Part shown: positions 44,416 through 57,300 of the stretch, one piece after another
Numbering within the stretch: position 1 is the stretch's first letter
How the letters are laid out: every line of letters begins with the position of its first letter
NCBI GenBank assembly: GCA_903813345.2
Contig: CAIIXF020000003.1
Location: 28,533,248 to 28,597,247 of the forward strand
Reading direction: 5' to 3'
Source: Owenia fusiformis
Taxonomy: Eukaryota; Annelida; Polychaeta; Sabellida; Oweniidae
DNA length: 64,000 nt
The notes under the pieces: model-generated
Seen by the model: the letters and a program-made list of their open reading frames with translations, nothing else
The model's database searches: none
What the model was told of the DNA's origin: nothing
Made by a program: the position numbers and the translations under genes

Positions 44416-44421
44416 AATAAA
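44416..44421 (+). promoter_or_regulatory. Possible poly(A) signal downstream of CEP192
   Basis: An AATAAA hexamer about 1.06 kb after the stop, beyond the 117 bp array. Another AATAAA lies at 45783-45788. Either could end the transcript, and no other evidence separates them. Confidence 0.25.
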
Positions 44422-44794
44422 CGATTCTTCTGCCATGCTTGGGACGTAATATTGCACTAAGAGAAAATATTATGTGTCCTGTAGATAACAGACAAGAAAT
44501 TAGAGGTCAATGTACTGTACATGCATGCATATTTGTAATTGCTATTGTTTGCACTGTGAAGCATGTGAACACCTATCGAGAATGAACATCTTGAAATGTG
44601 AACACACTTTAGTATTCAATCTGTTCCATATCATTGGAACCTCTAGATGTGAAGACTTCAGTATGAATATTTTTTGCTCAGTTAACAATAGAACTACCAA
44701 TCCAATAGTATAGATATAGATGGCACGATACACTGAAATTGTTTGCTGAATTCTGAATTAAAAATATGTAAGTACAGTAAAACTAGTAGGCATG

Positions 44795-45405
44795 GCACAT
44801 ATTTGGTGTCTCCAGCATGGCACACCCTTGGTGTCTCATAGTGTTTCACTAATAGGCATGGCACACCTTTGGTGTCTCATAGAGAGTTTCACTAGTAGGC
44901 ATGGCACACCTTTGGTGTCTCATAGAGTGTTTCACTAGTAGGCATGGCACACCTTTGGTGTCTCATAGAGAGTTTCACTAGTAGGCATGGCCCAGCTTTG
45001 GTGTCTCATTGAGTGTTTTACTAGTAGACATGGCACACCTTTGGTGTCACATAGAGTGTTTCATTAGTAGGCATGGCACACCTTTGGTGTCTCATAGAGA
45101 GTTTCACTAGTAGGCATGGCACACCTTTGGTGTCTCATAGAGTGTTTCACTAGTAGGCATGGCACACCTTTGGTGTCTCATAGAGTGTTTCACTAGTAGG
45201 CATGGCACACCTTTGGTGTCTCATAGAGTGTTTCACTAGTAGGCATGGCACACCTTTGGTGTCTCATGGAGTGTTTCACTAGTAGGTATGGCACACCTTT
45301 GGTGTCTCATAGAGAGTTTCACTAGTAGGCATGGCACACCTTTGGTGTCTCATAGAGTGTTTCACTAGTAGGCATGGCACACCTTTGGTGTCTCATGGAG
45401 TGTTT
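44795..45405. repeat. ~43 bp minisatellite, 14 copies
   Basis: The unit is GGCATGGCACACCTTTGGTG plus TCTCATAGAGTGTTTCACTAGTA. It lies 1.4 kb after the CEP192 stop. Non-coding. Confidence 0.85.
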
Positions 45406-47834
45406 CACATGGGAGAAGTTTCATTAACTTGGGTTCATTTCAAGTCAGTGGGTAGCAGGACTGCGAAATGTTCCTCATATAAAAGTGTGCAATTTACAGA
45501 GGTGTTCCATTTCACAGGTTTTACTGTTTAATCCAATTTTCAGATACAGTATATACCTTTAATTGTAATAAGTATGAACAATGGTTGGCAATTCTATTGA
45601 CTATCCAGGGTCCGAAAACTTGTTTCATAATTTTTATAAAAATAATAGAAAACACTTATGTATTGTGTATTTATTTAGTGTCACTGGATAAATGATTAGA
45701 TGCCAGTGTATATTGATGTCAGATTGTCTTATTTAAAGTTTGCTTGTACAGCGTGTAATCGGAAAATGTCAAATTGAATGTCAATAAATTATTTTTGGAA
45801 TTAATATTGTTCTTTTGTTGGCTAATTGTCACCGGTAATAGTTGTGACAAAATGGAGTTTCATTAGAGAGGAGGAGCTAATTGAAAAAATTGATAGGAAA
45901 GTTATTAACATTCAGGTGATCTGGGAGTTACAGGGGGATATAGGCCTTAAGTTTTGAGACAATCCAATATGCATTATATTTCTCCAAATTATTTAAGACA
46001 ACCCCATGCGATTCTCATTTGGGGGTTTAACATAATTGCAACATCATCATGTGGATCATGTGACAACACTATACCATCCAATGTGTGTCTGACCTTAAAA
46101 TTGAATAACCATTGAAAACGAGATATTAAAAAAAAACATTCAAGTTTTGTTTAAGGTCTTACCCTCTCATATATTATGTTTTTGTGGGCTTCTTGATAGA
46201 CCACAATTCCTCCCCCAAAAACCTTAGAAAGATGCTCAATCACAAGTAGTGGGGTGGGGAATTTGCTTTCAGATTATTGCCTTTTGTAAATATAAAAATC
46301 CACAAAGTCTAATGTTGGTGATGCAATTTAATGTTATTTATTTCTAACCATGGTGATACAAAAAATAAATGCATATGATAGTAGAAATATGATTCGATGT
46401 AATTGCTGTATAAGTTCCTGTCTATAATGCTCTTTATGTATGACTTACATAATATATACTATCAATATCCATAAGGATATGACTGATTATTTTCATGAAC
46501 AATCTTGAGTGTACATGTGGGGTAACATTAGAGAATCATAAAAATGATGCACTTTTTCTACAATAGCAGGACATAACTTAAATTTAAAAATTAATCGTCT
46601 CGATTAAAATATCTTCACTAAACAGGCCCTAACAGTCGTGTATCAAGCCCTTATGCCCTCCTCATCTGATCATCTTACATCTGCCAGACTGCCAGTATTA
46701 TACTCCAGAATTTAGAAGAGAAAAGAAGTAGACAACATAGTGTCTCAATGCTAGATTTGGTGATAATTTGCAATGGTTGATTATTTTCAATGGTTGATTT
46801 GGTGATCATTTTCAATGGTTATTTTCAATGGTTGACTTATTATTCTTTTCAATGGTTGATTTGGTGATCATTTTCAATGGTTATTTTCAATGGTTGACTT
46901 ATTATTATTTTCAATGGTTGATTTGGTGATCATTTTCGATGGTTGACAAGGACCCTTCATTAATCTCTTTTCTGATCAAAGATGCACTCCTATATATCTA
47001 GGAGTGTGATATAAGCCAACCTAGATACTTTAATTTGAGCTGAATTTCAGCATATATTAAAAAAAATTCAATATGCATCATATTTAGTGAATATTATTGA
47101 TATCTTCGTGAATGAGTTCAGGTCAAAAAAGTGGATTTTTAATGAGATTTTTTGCAAAGAATTTAAAAAAACTTTGGAAAAATCCAAGTCTCTTTTTTTA
47201 AAATTTGGAAAAACATTCAAACCATTGAAGACAATGTACCACTATATCTTTGCATGATATTTGATCAATGGTCTTACAACCATTGGATAAGTGAAAATTA
47301 CATTGAAACTAGACTGGTCCTTAATTAAATTTCAACCAATAAGTCTGAAATGCTTATGACACACCCCTATGTAATGTCATTAACATACTTTTCTTACATT
47401 GAACTTTTGTACCAATGCACCTGGATGTCTATTTCCGTGAGCTAAAGGGTAACGACCGATCAATACTATAACAAAGGTTTACCACGACATTCTATGTTAC
47501 ACAGTTATTTATGAGCGTGATGATAATACTGGTTACAGCTCAAATGATTAAATATCTGTCAATTAATTAAATAAACACAAGTCCATACAAGTTTAGTGCA
47601 TCTATATAAGTTGAAACCTGGCAGATTACCACTTTGTAAAGCATCTACATTTAGAATATATTTGTTAATGAATGAACAATAAATGTGGTTTTACTAATAC
47701 AAACAGATAAAGAGAGGCTGAATAATTTGTGCACCTTATATCCATCATTCCCAATGTCTATATGCATATTACTGTTGTCAGAAGAGAATTGAACTGGTGA
47801 TTTGTGAAACCGTAACTCCATATATGGAAATGTA
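45406..47834. other. Intergenic, CEP192 to CIMIP1 (tail to tail)
   Basis: CEP192 and CIMIP1 converge here. The only repeat seen is a TTTCAATGGTTGATTTGGTG cluster at 46755-46945 (about eight short units). There is no supported exon and no clear transposon. Confidence 0.5.
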
Positions 47835-48092
47835 TTAATCGACACCCTCTTGGGGCCATCCAAGTTGTTTAACTAAACCTCCTTTTGATTTGCAATATCG
47901 TCCATATTTTTCTAACATATGTTCTTTTTCTGTTGATCGCCATCCAATTACTCGAGATGTGGTGGCGGGAAAGGGTTTTGGGGAAGGTCCAACTTTAATA
48001 TATTTTTCTATAGGTGTCACTGGTGGTATTCTTAGAGGCGTAGGAATGTCTCGTTTAACTTTCTCTCTTTCTGGAAAATCATCTTTTACAAG
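47835..48092 (-). CDS. CIMIP1: CIMIP1 exon 3 with stop
   Basis: The acceptor follows CTTTTATTTTCAG. The exon encodes LVKDDFPEREKVKRDIPTPL, RIPPVTPIEKYIKV, IGWRSTEKEHMLEKYGRYCK and the C-terminal LGWPQEGVD, then TAA at 47837-47835. This is the most conserved part of the family. Confidence 0.93.
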   Translation of the reverse strand, partial: LVKDDFPEREKVKRDIPTPLRIPPVTPIEKYIKVGPSPKPFPATTSRVIGWRSTEKEHMLEKYGRYCKSKGGLVKQLGWPQEGVD

Positions 48093-51000
48093 CTGAAAAT
48101 AAAAGAAAGGAATATTTAATTTTTTTTTTCAGCAACTTATAAATATAAAGTATAAAAATATAAATATATAAATAGATCTACATCCATTATATTAAATTCT
48201 TAAAAAATGACAGATTTAGAACAAGAAATAAACATCGAGAGCCATAAATTGGGATGAAGATATTTAGAATATACACCCCCTCCATAAGTCCATATGTTTG
48301 ACAATGAGAAACTTTCTTCTGGATTGCATGATTATGTTGAGTGGTTTAAAAAATTCATCAAACTCAAATTTAACATGGTTAAAACATCTGGCTGTCAAAC
48401 TTATGGAGGGGAGTGTAAATACTTGTTAAGTGATGTTGGATAAAATCTCTGTGTTTCATAGTTTGGGACAAGTAATTTCAAGAAATTAAAATTACAAATG
48501 TCTTTTCCTCAGGAGGTCTATGAAATAATTTACACCTTCAATTTCTCTTTTGCACTTATAAAGCTCATTATCTGCTGCGTTGATTAAGCCTGTATTGTAA
48601 TTCAGTCAAAATTCATTCAATTATTTGCATATTTATGAGTTAATCTATGCAATAAAAACATGATTAAATGGTAATGTTTCTATCATTGTGACATTTACTA
48701 GAGGAAAATTTTCATTTCCTAATGTTGTCTATGCATAAAATTACACAGTTCATGCTTAATCCACACATCAATTTCGCTCCAAAATACCCATGTAATGTTT
48801 AATTTTCTTGTATTTCTAAACAATTAAGAGTATTGATCACATCCCTATATGTTTTTTGTCTTCCCAAGTGCACCCTTTTCCTCTATATTTCAAATTCTAA
48901 ATGGAATTATTGTGATATTTCATGTACAGTTTGCTGTTTTTTATGAATGGGGAATCACAGACTCATGATTCATTTCAATATAAATCTCCTAAAATATAAT
49001 GAGGTAATAAAACATTGCCATAAAGCTGCGAAATGTGTTAGGATTGAGTGATAAATTTGATATTTCTGTTGAAGATAATCAACAGATAAGGCATCCACGC
49101 GAAGAAAAATATTCAATGTTACGCAGAGGGAAAACCATCATCATTAAGAATATCCCCAGTGTTTTTCGGCTTTTGCACAACGATGTAATATGCACCCCTT
49201 TATCCCTTATCAAATTAATTAAATTGCGGTTTTATTATTTTGTACTAATGCGATAGCCGCACAAAAGTATTTCTCCCTCAGGGTTTTATGTTGGCCGATC
49301 ATGAGTTTTGTACCGGGTGACCTTCGTCTTGGACTCGTTGACTTAGTTACGTGACCTGACCATTAGGTTGATTCATCCTGACTTCGCGTGTCACCCTTGA
49401 TAAAAAAATTCAGTAAAAAATAATGTTTTTTTCTCTATACATTCACATTTTCCATGGAACTGTTTATCTAATTTTCCTAAAAACTTGCTCTCTCTGAAAT
49501 GTAATGTTAAATGAAACAAATATTTAAAAAAACAGTTTCAAAGAAATCTAGTGTTAAGAGTATAGTTTAATAAACAAGTTTCTTATATGTGCCAGTTTCA
49601 GTTATACTTAGAATGTACTTAATTTTTTATTGAGTCTGGAGTTAGGTAAACATCAAATAGTTTAATTTAGTAAATATTCAATAAGTTAAACTAATTTTGC
49701 TCTAAAACTTTTATTTATCAATATCTCCTACAGAGCCGCATTCAAACAGCAATCTGCAAATTATTATGCTCATGAACATTGACTCTGCGTTCAGTAGTTG
49801 CTATGGTAACCACTGCTAAGGCTTCGCACAGAGGGAGAATTACCCCAGAGTTTAAAGATGATGTTCGCTTATAATGTAAACCTGTATTGAGATGATAAAC
49901 ATCTCTGATTGGTCAAAAATCGACAAATAAACGACTTCATCAATGACCACTTCAAAATTTTCTTTGAATACACTTTGAATAATATTTCTGGCGTTTTAAC
50001 CAATATCATAGCTTCTTATTTCACATCAAGATAAAGAAAGGTGTATGTAATATTGCTACATCAATTAAAACATCACATCGAATTGTAGTATTTGGAAACT
50101 AGCGAGTGAAAATTGAACAAACAAAGGTGGTAATCAAGAGACGTAAATATTTCTGTTATCTCTAAAGCTCTGGGCCTTTCCCTCCTCTAGGTTCGGCATA
50201 GAAATATCTTGATTAATTAAAAAACTTGACTAATTTAGAGTTGAAAATTATATTTGTTTGTCTTTTATGACTGTAAAACAGTACATACCAATTTAATAAT
50301 GACAATAACTATACTCCTAAGAACTCACAAAATTATAAAATAATAAACTGGCACATAATAAAAGATATCAAAAACCATATGTGACGCCATCAAAAGGACA
50401 ACAAGTGCGCTAAAGCATCAGATTTCTTGCTTGGGAAGAACTAACCAACAACAACATAATATAACCTCCAGGGCATGCATGTTTTTATTTTTTTTATTTT
50501 GTATTAAAACATAGTTTTTGATCTTCTTTCGAATCATGGGCTTTTTTAAAGCGTTTTCTTGAAAGCCCATGTTTGAATGGTATGAGACGTATTAAGGGTG
50601 AAAGCACTTTCTCCTGAAGAACCAATTGTCAACTTTTGTTCAAATAATATCAAGGAACTTCACTGGGTAGTTTAAGTATGCTATGTGGCAAATAAATTCT
50701 CAAATAGTTTCCAATGGGTGGGGTGGCACCATAGATCAAAGAATTGTTTCTTGTTATAATTGTGTACATGAAATCCTCTTTTAAACTCTTGCAAATGGGA
50801 TTTATCATATACAAAGCCTTTTTCTCAAAACTTATTGATCAGCCTAGGTCTCTTATCCAATTCAGTTCTATATCATATGTATATACTGTACTTCTAATCT
50901 CACATGTATAAGGTTTACAACAATTTTATAATTGATAACTAGCATAAAGTACCTAATTTGATTTATATAAGTGAAGTATGTAAAAAATTGGTGAAATCAG

Positions 51001-51710
51001 AAGCCCTTGTCTTCAAATAGATTTGAAGTACTCTGTATTAACTTACATCTTCGTATTTGGTTGTAAGAAAGTTCCAGTTTTCTGGCCAATCTTTTGCAGC
51101 TACCTTCTCATGGTCAACATGGCTTTTCCTAAAAAAGAATAGATAGCATGTGTGAAACATTTATCATGAACATGCAAAATGTCATCACCTGCCATTTGTT
51201 ACAGTGTCGACTGCCGAACACTGAATGCCAAATACCAACCACTGAACGCTGAAAACCATCCATAAAAAAGTTGGAAAAGTGGTGTGATACGATATTCAGA
51301 TCTTATTTATTGTAACTTTGTCTTAAATGATGATGTACAGCATGATCAGATTTATATGGTTTTGCTGTTGGCCTATGAAGGTTACTGATCATGGGCTTTC
51401 TAAAAACCTTATGACTGAGGTTACCAAACTTGGGATGAAGATGGGACAAGCACTGGCAGACACTGTCGGTGTGTGCAAGGTCGATGATATCTAACTTTGA
51501 TAGATCCATGGTCACTGGTCGTAGATTTTAATTCTCAAAACAACACATTCAGATCATTTATAAGTAAACTAGTGAAGTCAATGTGTAAAGACAAAGTGAC
51601 AGTGGCACTCTATTCTTAAAAATGAATGATTTTTCTCACCATATTTGATCCTGTGCTACATAATTGCACCCAGCAACGGCCATCCCCTGAGGCTTTCCTG
51701 TCGCTGCCAT
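47835..51710 (-). CDS. CIMIP1: Ciliary microtubule inner protein 1 (C20orf85 orthologue), 3 exons, 136 aa
   Basis: CIMIP1 is a small protein of the axonemal doublet-microtubule lumen. Exons are 51710-51640, 51128-51047 and 48092-47835. They join in frame (TG|G = Trp, then phase 0) to 136 codons plus TAA, against 137 residues recalled for human. The N-terminus MAATGKPQGMAVAGCNYVAQ runs into DQIW, like human VGQDEIW. The middle DWPENWNFLTTKYED matches human NWPQNWGFLTTPFEE. The C-terminal half has PVTPIEKYIKVGPSPKPFP, IGWRS, CKSKGGLVKQLGWPQEGVD, matching human PVTPVEKYIKVFPSPPVP, IGWRS and ELCWPKQGVH. Start context is CCCCATGG. The gene is divergent from a candidate plus-strand gene 656 bp away. 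No signal peptide or membrane segment is seen. Confidence 0.92.
48093..51046. other. CIMIP1 intron 2
   Basis: A 2.95 kb intron, AT-rich, without tandem arrays. It contains the X-box palindrome at 49797-49810. A plus-strand frame at 49035-49256 has no recognisable homology. Intron 1 (51129-51639) likewise holds only an unsupported minus frame. Confidence 0.5.
49797..49810. promoter_or_regulatory. Palindromic X-box in the CIMIP1 intron
   Basis: GTTGCTATGGTAAC is a full X-box palindrome inside intron 2 of CIMIP1, in a locally less AT-rich stretch (49740-49880). It is a possible intronic enhancer for this ciliary gene. Confidence 0.4.
51047..51128 (-). CDS. CIMIP1: CIMIP1 exon 2
   Basis: The acceptor follows TTCTTTTTTAG. 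The first base completes Trp, then KSHVDHEKVAAKDWPENWNF and LTTKYED. The donor GTAAGT starts at 51046, and the exon ends in phase 0. Confidence 0.92.
51640..51710 (-). CDS. CIMIP1: CIMIP1 exon 1
   Basis: Start ATG at 51710-51708, 23 codons plus TG. The donor is GTGAGA at 51639. The joined codon TGG gives the conserved Trp of QDxIW. Confidence 0.85.
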
Positions 51711-52366
51711 GGGGACTGTCAATTCTCTTCTATGATCGTCAGGAATTTCTTAAAATCTCAATATTTGTGGACATTCGACTTGCAAATAAAAATGCTTGTT
51801 ATGATTGGATTTAGCACTATAGCAACAGTAGGAATGCTTCCGCTTTGCAGACGATATTTTGTACTTTGCCGGTACAATGTCTTATTTTCACAGCAATCAC
51901 TTAATTCTAAGCTGTCTTAGCAACATAAATAGAAGATGGGTATATGGAGTAATATATGGTAGCATATTGAAAACCCAAAGCACGTTTACAATGGATAAAT
52001 TTGGAAACTTTGTCAATTAGTGATGAAAAGAAGACACTATTGCAGATTTTATTTAAATAATCTTTATAAGAGATTGCAGTTGAATATTTCTTTGATGATA
52101 TGCATTCACTAATAACTATTTAACTTGTTGTAGCATAGTTTCATTGATCAATTAATACTTTGTTCTTTTCCACAATAAGAACATTTGTCAAATTTATTAT
52201 AATTGTGCATCAGTTGTTTCGTGGTAAATATCAATTAACGTTCGATAATTTCCGTTTCGTCTCGGCAGGCTACGGAATGCGCGCTAGACAATGCGCAATG
52301 GCAAAAATGTTTCAGACGAAAGTGGATCGAATTTATTGTGTTTTACAGGATATTTAACCATTACAT
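51711..52366. promoter_or_regulatory. Divergent intergenic region, CIMIP1 / candidate gene
   Basis: 656 bp separate the two start codons. Two AGCAAC half-sites of the RFX X-box type lie at 51821-51826 and 51919-51924, upstream of CIMIP1. Neither has a good partner half-site. A shared promoter is inferred from geometry only. Confidence 0.4.
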
Positions 52367-52464
52367 ATGACATTCCTGCAACTTTGCAGCGGATATTATA
52401 ACGGCATAGGACATCTGGAGATTCCACCGTTCCTCAGACATGCTTTTATGCTTCATGATCCTAG
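52367..52464 (+). CDS. Candidate first coding exon of an unrecognised gene
   Basis: From ATG at 52367 the frame reads MTFLQLCSGYYNGIGHLEIP, PFLRHAFMLHDP and two bases of a Ser codon, ending at a strong donor TAG|GTAAGA. I do not recognise the family. Support comes from the good donor, the phase match to 52583-52615, non-repetitive sequence and its position divergent from CIMIP1. No signal peptide is evident. A non-coding transcript or chance is possible. Confidence 0.4.
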
Positions 52465-52582
52465 GTAAGATGGTTTTAATACAAGGCTATCGTCTCAGAC
52501 ATACTGTCAAGCACCACTTCCGGTTAAAAAATTAACTTCCTGTGAAGTATGTTTTAAAACCTCATGTTTTCTCTGTTTGTAG

Positions 52583-52615
52583 TGGCACTGCTGTTCGATA
52601 CGGTTATTGCAGACG
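52583..52615 (+). CDS. Candidate 33 bp second exon of the same gene
   Basis: The acceptor follows TCTCTGTTTGTAG. The first base completes AGT (Ser), giving ...LHDPSGTAVRYGYCR, and the exon ends CG|GTGAGT in phase 2. I could not find the third exon in the next 11 kb, so the gene continues through long introns or past the window. Confidence 0.38.
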
Positions 52616-53424
52616 GTGAGTAGATTATAAATGTTTCATAAAACGTTATTTGAAGTGCACAGTATTGTTGCAAACAATAAATCTAGCGTACTGAAGTTTC
52701 ACCAAATTCTTATGCAAAAGCCAAAAGTGCATAAACATTCAAAATGCTCCAGGCCTAAGTTTATTATGACCCGATTGTATTTACTGGTACCTAATGCATA
52801 ATAACAAATGGCGTATGATAACAAAATATTATTCTATAATGATCATGATAAAGTAACTGTCATTTTGCATAAGATATTTCATTTCATGATATTTCATTAT
52901 GTCATTTTGCATAGATAGTCTTGCATTTGGTAGTTCTGCATTATCTTAGGTCTAGATTTTGAAACTTTATCAAACTTTGATTTGTTGGTTTAGTGGTTAA
53001 CTTAGATGTTAATATCAACTTGCGGTTTGTTGACAATGATTGATCAAATAAAAGTGTACCTTTGTTATTGTTGGAGGTTAATATAGTCTAGTCGATAATA
53101 TAATGTTGTTATTTTTAGATTGTTTACCAGCTGTTGTGTTTTAAGTTCAGCTCGGATTGTGAATAATGTTTATGTGAATTTAATGTTGTGATGTGAATCG
53201 GTGATGTTTTTCATGGAGGATCTAATCAGATATACTAAAAACTATCTTCTTTAAGTGAAAGCAAGGTTTTCTTGATACACTTACCTAATGTTAGAGGTAT
53301 TTCATTGATAAGTTCAGCATACTTTCAAGCTGAATATAGTCTCAAAATCACTACTAAAATTAAATTTAAAAAAGCAGTTGATATTGCTTCTTGTTAATGA
53401 AATGTTTGACTAGTCTAGTAATAG

Positions 53425-53805
53425 CAGGCGCGTATCGTGGTCATTTTGCAAGGGTACGCCCCTGTATGTGGATGAATAATGTGTGAAGATGAATGCGATT
53501 TTTGGCATATGATTTTTCGTGCAGACCTACCATAGGTTCTGGGTCGATATAAAGATGGCAGCACGAACGTACAAGAATGACGCAACTCTTTGAATCACGA
53601 AAAAATTTGAATCTTTGAATCACGAAAACAGTGAATGGCAATGAGGGAATCGAGAACTTATTGTTAATACACTTGTACGACAAAGGTTTACACATCATCA
53701 AAGAAAATAACAGTAAAATACTGAATTTCATGTTTTTTCAAAATATTTTTTCAAATTCAAACAGTACGCCTGGGCGTATTTTGCGTACATGACGATACGC
53801 GCCTG
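53425..53805. mobile_element. 381 bp MITE with perfect 14 bp inverted ends
   Basis: CAGGCGCGTATCGT at 53425-53438 and its inverse at 53792-53805, with TACGCC motifs inside both arms. The flanks share AATAG. A minus-strand frame inside it is not a gene. Confidence 0.7.
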
Positions 53806-54307
53806 AATAGTATACATGGTCGAACCAGGATTTAAAAACAGACAAATTTAAATTCAGGAGAGATTTGAGTAAAAGGTGAAATGATGATACTTTTCAGTAA
53901 ACTTTTACCTGCCTTCATGTAAAACCATGACAGATATTTCATTGTTTTTACATGAAGTTAAAATTTTACTTATGTTCCTTGATCTTATTGCTCGCCGTGT
54001 GGTCATGTCTACAATTTATTTTCTCTTTCAAGATTAATAGGTAAAAAGTGACGACTTGTCCTTATACATACAAATTGCTTTATCACTCTACAGTGTGTGT
54101 TTTAAGTTACCTATTTTAGTATTTTAGGTTATCTGCTGAAATTGATCAAAATTTAAGATTCTCCAATTCTTTTATATTTAAGGAAGTATTCTGTCTGTAT
54201 CTGCGGAAGTAGAAAACTAGGAGGTGTGATTATACCAAAGTGCATTCAGTAAAAGGGCATCCAAATATTAAAGTTTCTGTATGATCATTGATAAGAACTG
54301 CTTTTTT

Positions 54308-54371
54308 CGAGGTCTCCTCTGCCGAAGGCAGCGCAAGTAGGAGCGTAGCGACTACTTTGCGGGAGACCTCG
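54308..54371. other. 64-base structured hairpin element (three-way-junction fold)
   Basis: A perfect 10 bp closing stem (CGAGGTCTCC / GGAGACCTCG) encloses a CTGCC-GAA-GGCAG hairpin and a second stem CGCAA(G)TAG / CTACTTTGCG around GAGCGTAGCGA. GGAGACCTCG recurs at 54846. It could be a transposon terminus or a structured RNA element. No known RNA family was recognised. Confidence 0.45.
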
Positions 54372-57300
54372 AACCATTGATCACGTTTGCTCCTGTAATT
54401 ATTCACTTCTTCACCTCTTTAAAATGTGATTTCAATCAGTTGATCAAATTTTCGGACTTTGACCTCAAATTCAAATATTAATATTTATAAGAAAAAATAC
54501 TGACTCATTATTATATTTTTAAAAGTCTTTCAAATAAAGTGAAATGAAGCCAAAATCAGCTAAAATTATGCAATGTCGTAAAATGGCGTTACTGGAATAT
54601 GATGCAATCACCTGTGACGTCATACACGTATTGCCACATCAACAACTAAACAAACAATTAATATAGACTTCACTGATTGGTTTAAGATTCTTCGCATCAT
54701 TTGTGACGTCATAAACATGTTACCCAACCAACAACTAAACAAATAACAAATAGGCATAGAGGTTCGTTCAGTGCCACGCTCTTGAATCAGTTATAAACAG
54801 GATAATCAACAGATATATGATAGGGTCAGTAATTTTTTTGACTTGGAGACCTCGACTCGAGGAGTCTGCTGCATTTTCTTGTTGGTACAAAACTCTTTGA
54901 CTTACATTCCTAGAAACCACTAAAACTGTCATTAACAAACAGGAAGTTTCTACTGTGAATGTTATCAAGATTCTTCAAGAATCTTTTCCGAAAGTTAATT
55001 TTTTGAGGTACTTATACCTTCTAGAAAGCCACCGCTTTTTTGGCTCACATGCTGAGCCTATGTACCACCTATTCATCTGACTGTCGCCTGTCCGTTTATT
55101 TAATAACAATTTCTGGGAAAATTAAAACTGTAATCCATCTGAATGTGCTTACTTTGTTATTGTCTCCAACTTTTTTTGTGGTGGTAGTTGGTGTTCAGCG
55201 TTTGGTGTATGGTATCCATAACAAATGGCAGGTGGTGACATTTTGCATGTTACTGCCTTATTCAGCACTAGAGCCTACAGGCACTGCCAGCTTCATGGCA
55301 ATGATTTTTTTCCCTTGAGATTTTTTAAAATTTATATTGAAGGTATAATTTATGTTATTTATCTATAAATCAGCATAGGGTAGACATGGTCTTAATGGAA
55401 AATTGATAAATGAACTGTCATCTTTTACGTTATAGTGTTAATCTATCATTTTATATGCACGTTTTTTAGCAAGTGTCTTATATTTTCTTTAAGAATTGTC
55501 AATTCTGTAGACCAAATCAGAAATTTATTTTGAAAGGAAAATATAATGCGATCATTTTGGAAAGGATTTGGAGAGGTATTAATTAAGGGAAGACAACTCT
55601 CTAGCAAGACATTTGAAAAAAGGTGTAATTGTTGAGACTATTAAGATCATCAGAGGGTAATGTGGCTAACTGATCAGAATTCAAGGTAGATTGACTTTGT
55701 ACATGTATTTTATAATTAATATTATTGGCACAATTATGTTTTGATTTATGCTCCTACTTGTAAAGTCAGTATGGGTGGTTTAGACCTCAGTCTGTCTGGT
55801 GCTGAACATTTAATCTTAACCCAGTTTTTTGTAGACAAAATAATCAGCTAAAATCCTTATATATCATCAGAGGCAGTGTATTAGGTGCCAATTTGGGTTA
55901 GTTTTGTTTAAATCTAGAATCCAAGTTTTTGGAATGTAGCTCTATTTATATATGATGTTCTCTTATTTTGCATCCGTAGTCTAAACGATGAAAAATTGTT
56001 AAAATTACTGTCTCGGATGCAAACCTATTCTGGCTCTCATCTCAGTTAAGAAGTACACTTACATGAATAAGATCTCTTTTTTCATTGTTAAATAACAGAG
56101 GTGCCATGCTATAGAAACCATTGACCAAAATGTCAAAACCAGTGACTATATTGCCCCCCCCCCTGTATTTAATTGCAGCAATAGCTTCCTGTATCATAAG
56201 ATAATATAGTAGATTAAAAAATATATATAAACAGTAGTATATGTAATATAAATTAAATTGAAATTCTAATTTATAAATGGTACATAAGGGATGAAATCAC
56301 ATCTTCCCAAAATGTAAGGTACAAGAAACTTGAAGAAAAGGTATAAAAATATGGATATCCTTTATCCTGCCTTATGGAGCTGTCGCACTTAGGTCATATA
56401 GCCCCACCATTTGCCGCCGTATGAATACTTTGTGGCAGATAGCAGGGTACAGCATAGGTACATGGTGGGAAATACAAAAAATAGTTTCACAACAAGATAT
56501 CGCCCATCACACCAATGTGCAAATATGAAAATTCATTAATTAATTGAATAAAAAATTGAATGCCCAAAATAAGCCACATAGTGGTGAACGGTCAGCCAAT
56601 GCGGCAAATGTGACAGCTCTGTATGAACAGTCTATATCGGGGATGTGCACTAAACTGCCATGCACGATGTTGATAATTTTGTAGGGTCTCGGTGCACTCA
56701 TCGGATTCATAAGTTGTTTACCATAACATGACTTTTTTTGTGAATAATTTCTAGTGTTTTGGGTGAACTCATTAAACAAACATACATGTATGCTCCCTCT
56801 ATACTGTAGATTATTTTGAAGTAAAATGGGGTTAATGTATGCTCCCTTCCATATTGATGTATTAGACGTAGTCTAGACTATAGACAAGACGTTTATGTTT
56901 AAACATTATTATAATACCTCTTGTAGCAAATGCCACAGTATACCACTGATTGTTAATGTTTGTTCGTACAAGCTAGATTTCAGAAGCTATACCTTGTTTG
57001 ATTTTGTCCGAGACTGATACTAATGTATTAGCTAAATTAATAAAAAATAGGTACGTAATAACTACTCTTTACTCAAGGTACATTTTATTTAAAAGCTGCC
57101 CCAGCCCAAATTCATAGGGGGGTGGGCTTGGAAGGAGGGCAGGCTGTTTTCATTAGGGACAGGTTAGACAAAATACAGTCTACTTTGAGATAGCCTTGTA
57201 TAGACCCCCCATGTCTTGCTTGTTTTAACATATATAGAATGTAACAAAAATCTTGGATTTATTTTTTGGTGAAAAGTATGTGCCATGGAATTGTGTCACC

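Noticed and set aside
51303-51515. 70-codon minus-strand frame in CIMIP1 intron 1
   Set aside because: CIMIP1 exons 1 and 2 join in phase across it, and it has no matching splice sites or homology.
53441-53731. 96-codon minus-strand frame with a hydrophobic start
   Set aside because: It lies entirely within the 381 bp MITE; no splice support or homology.
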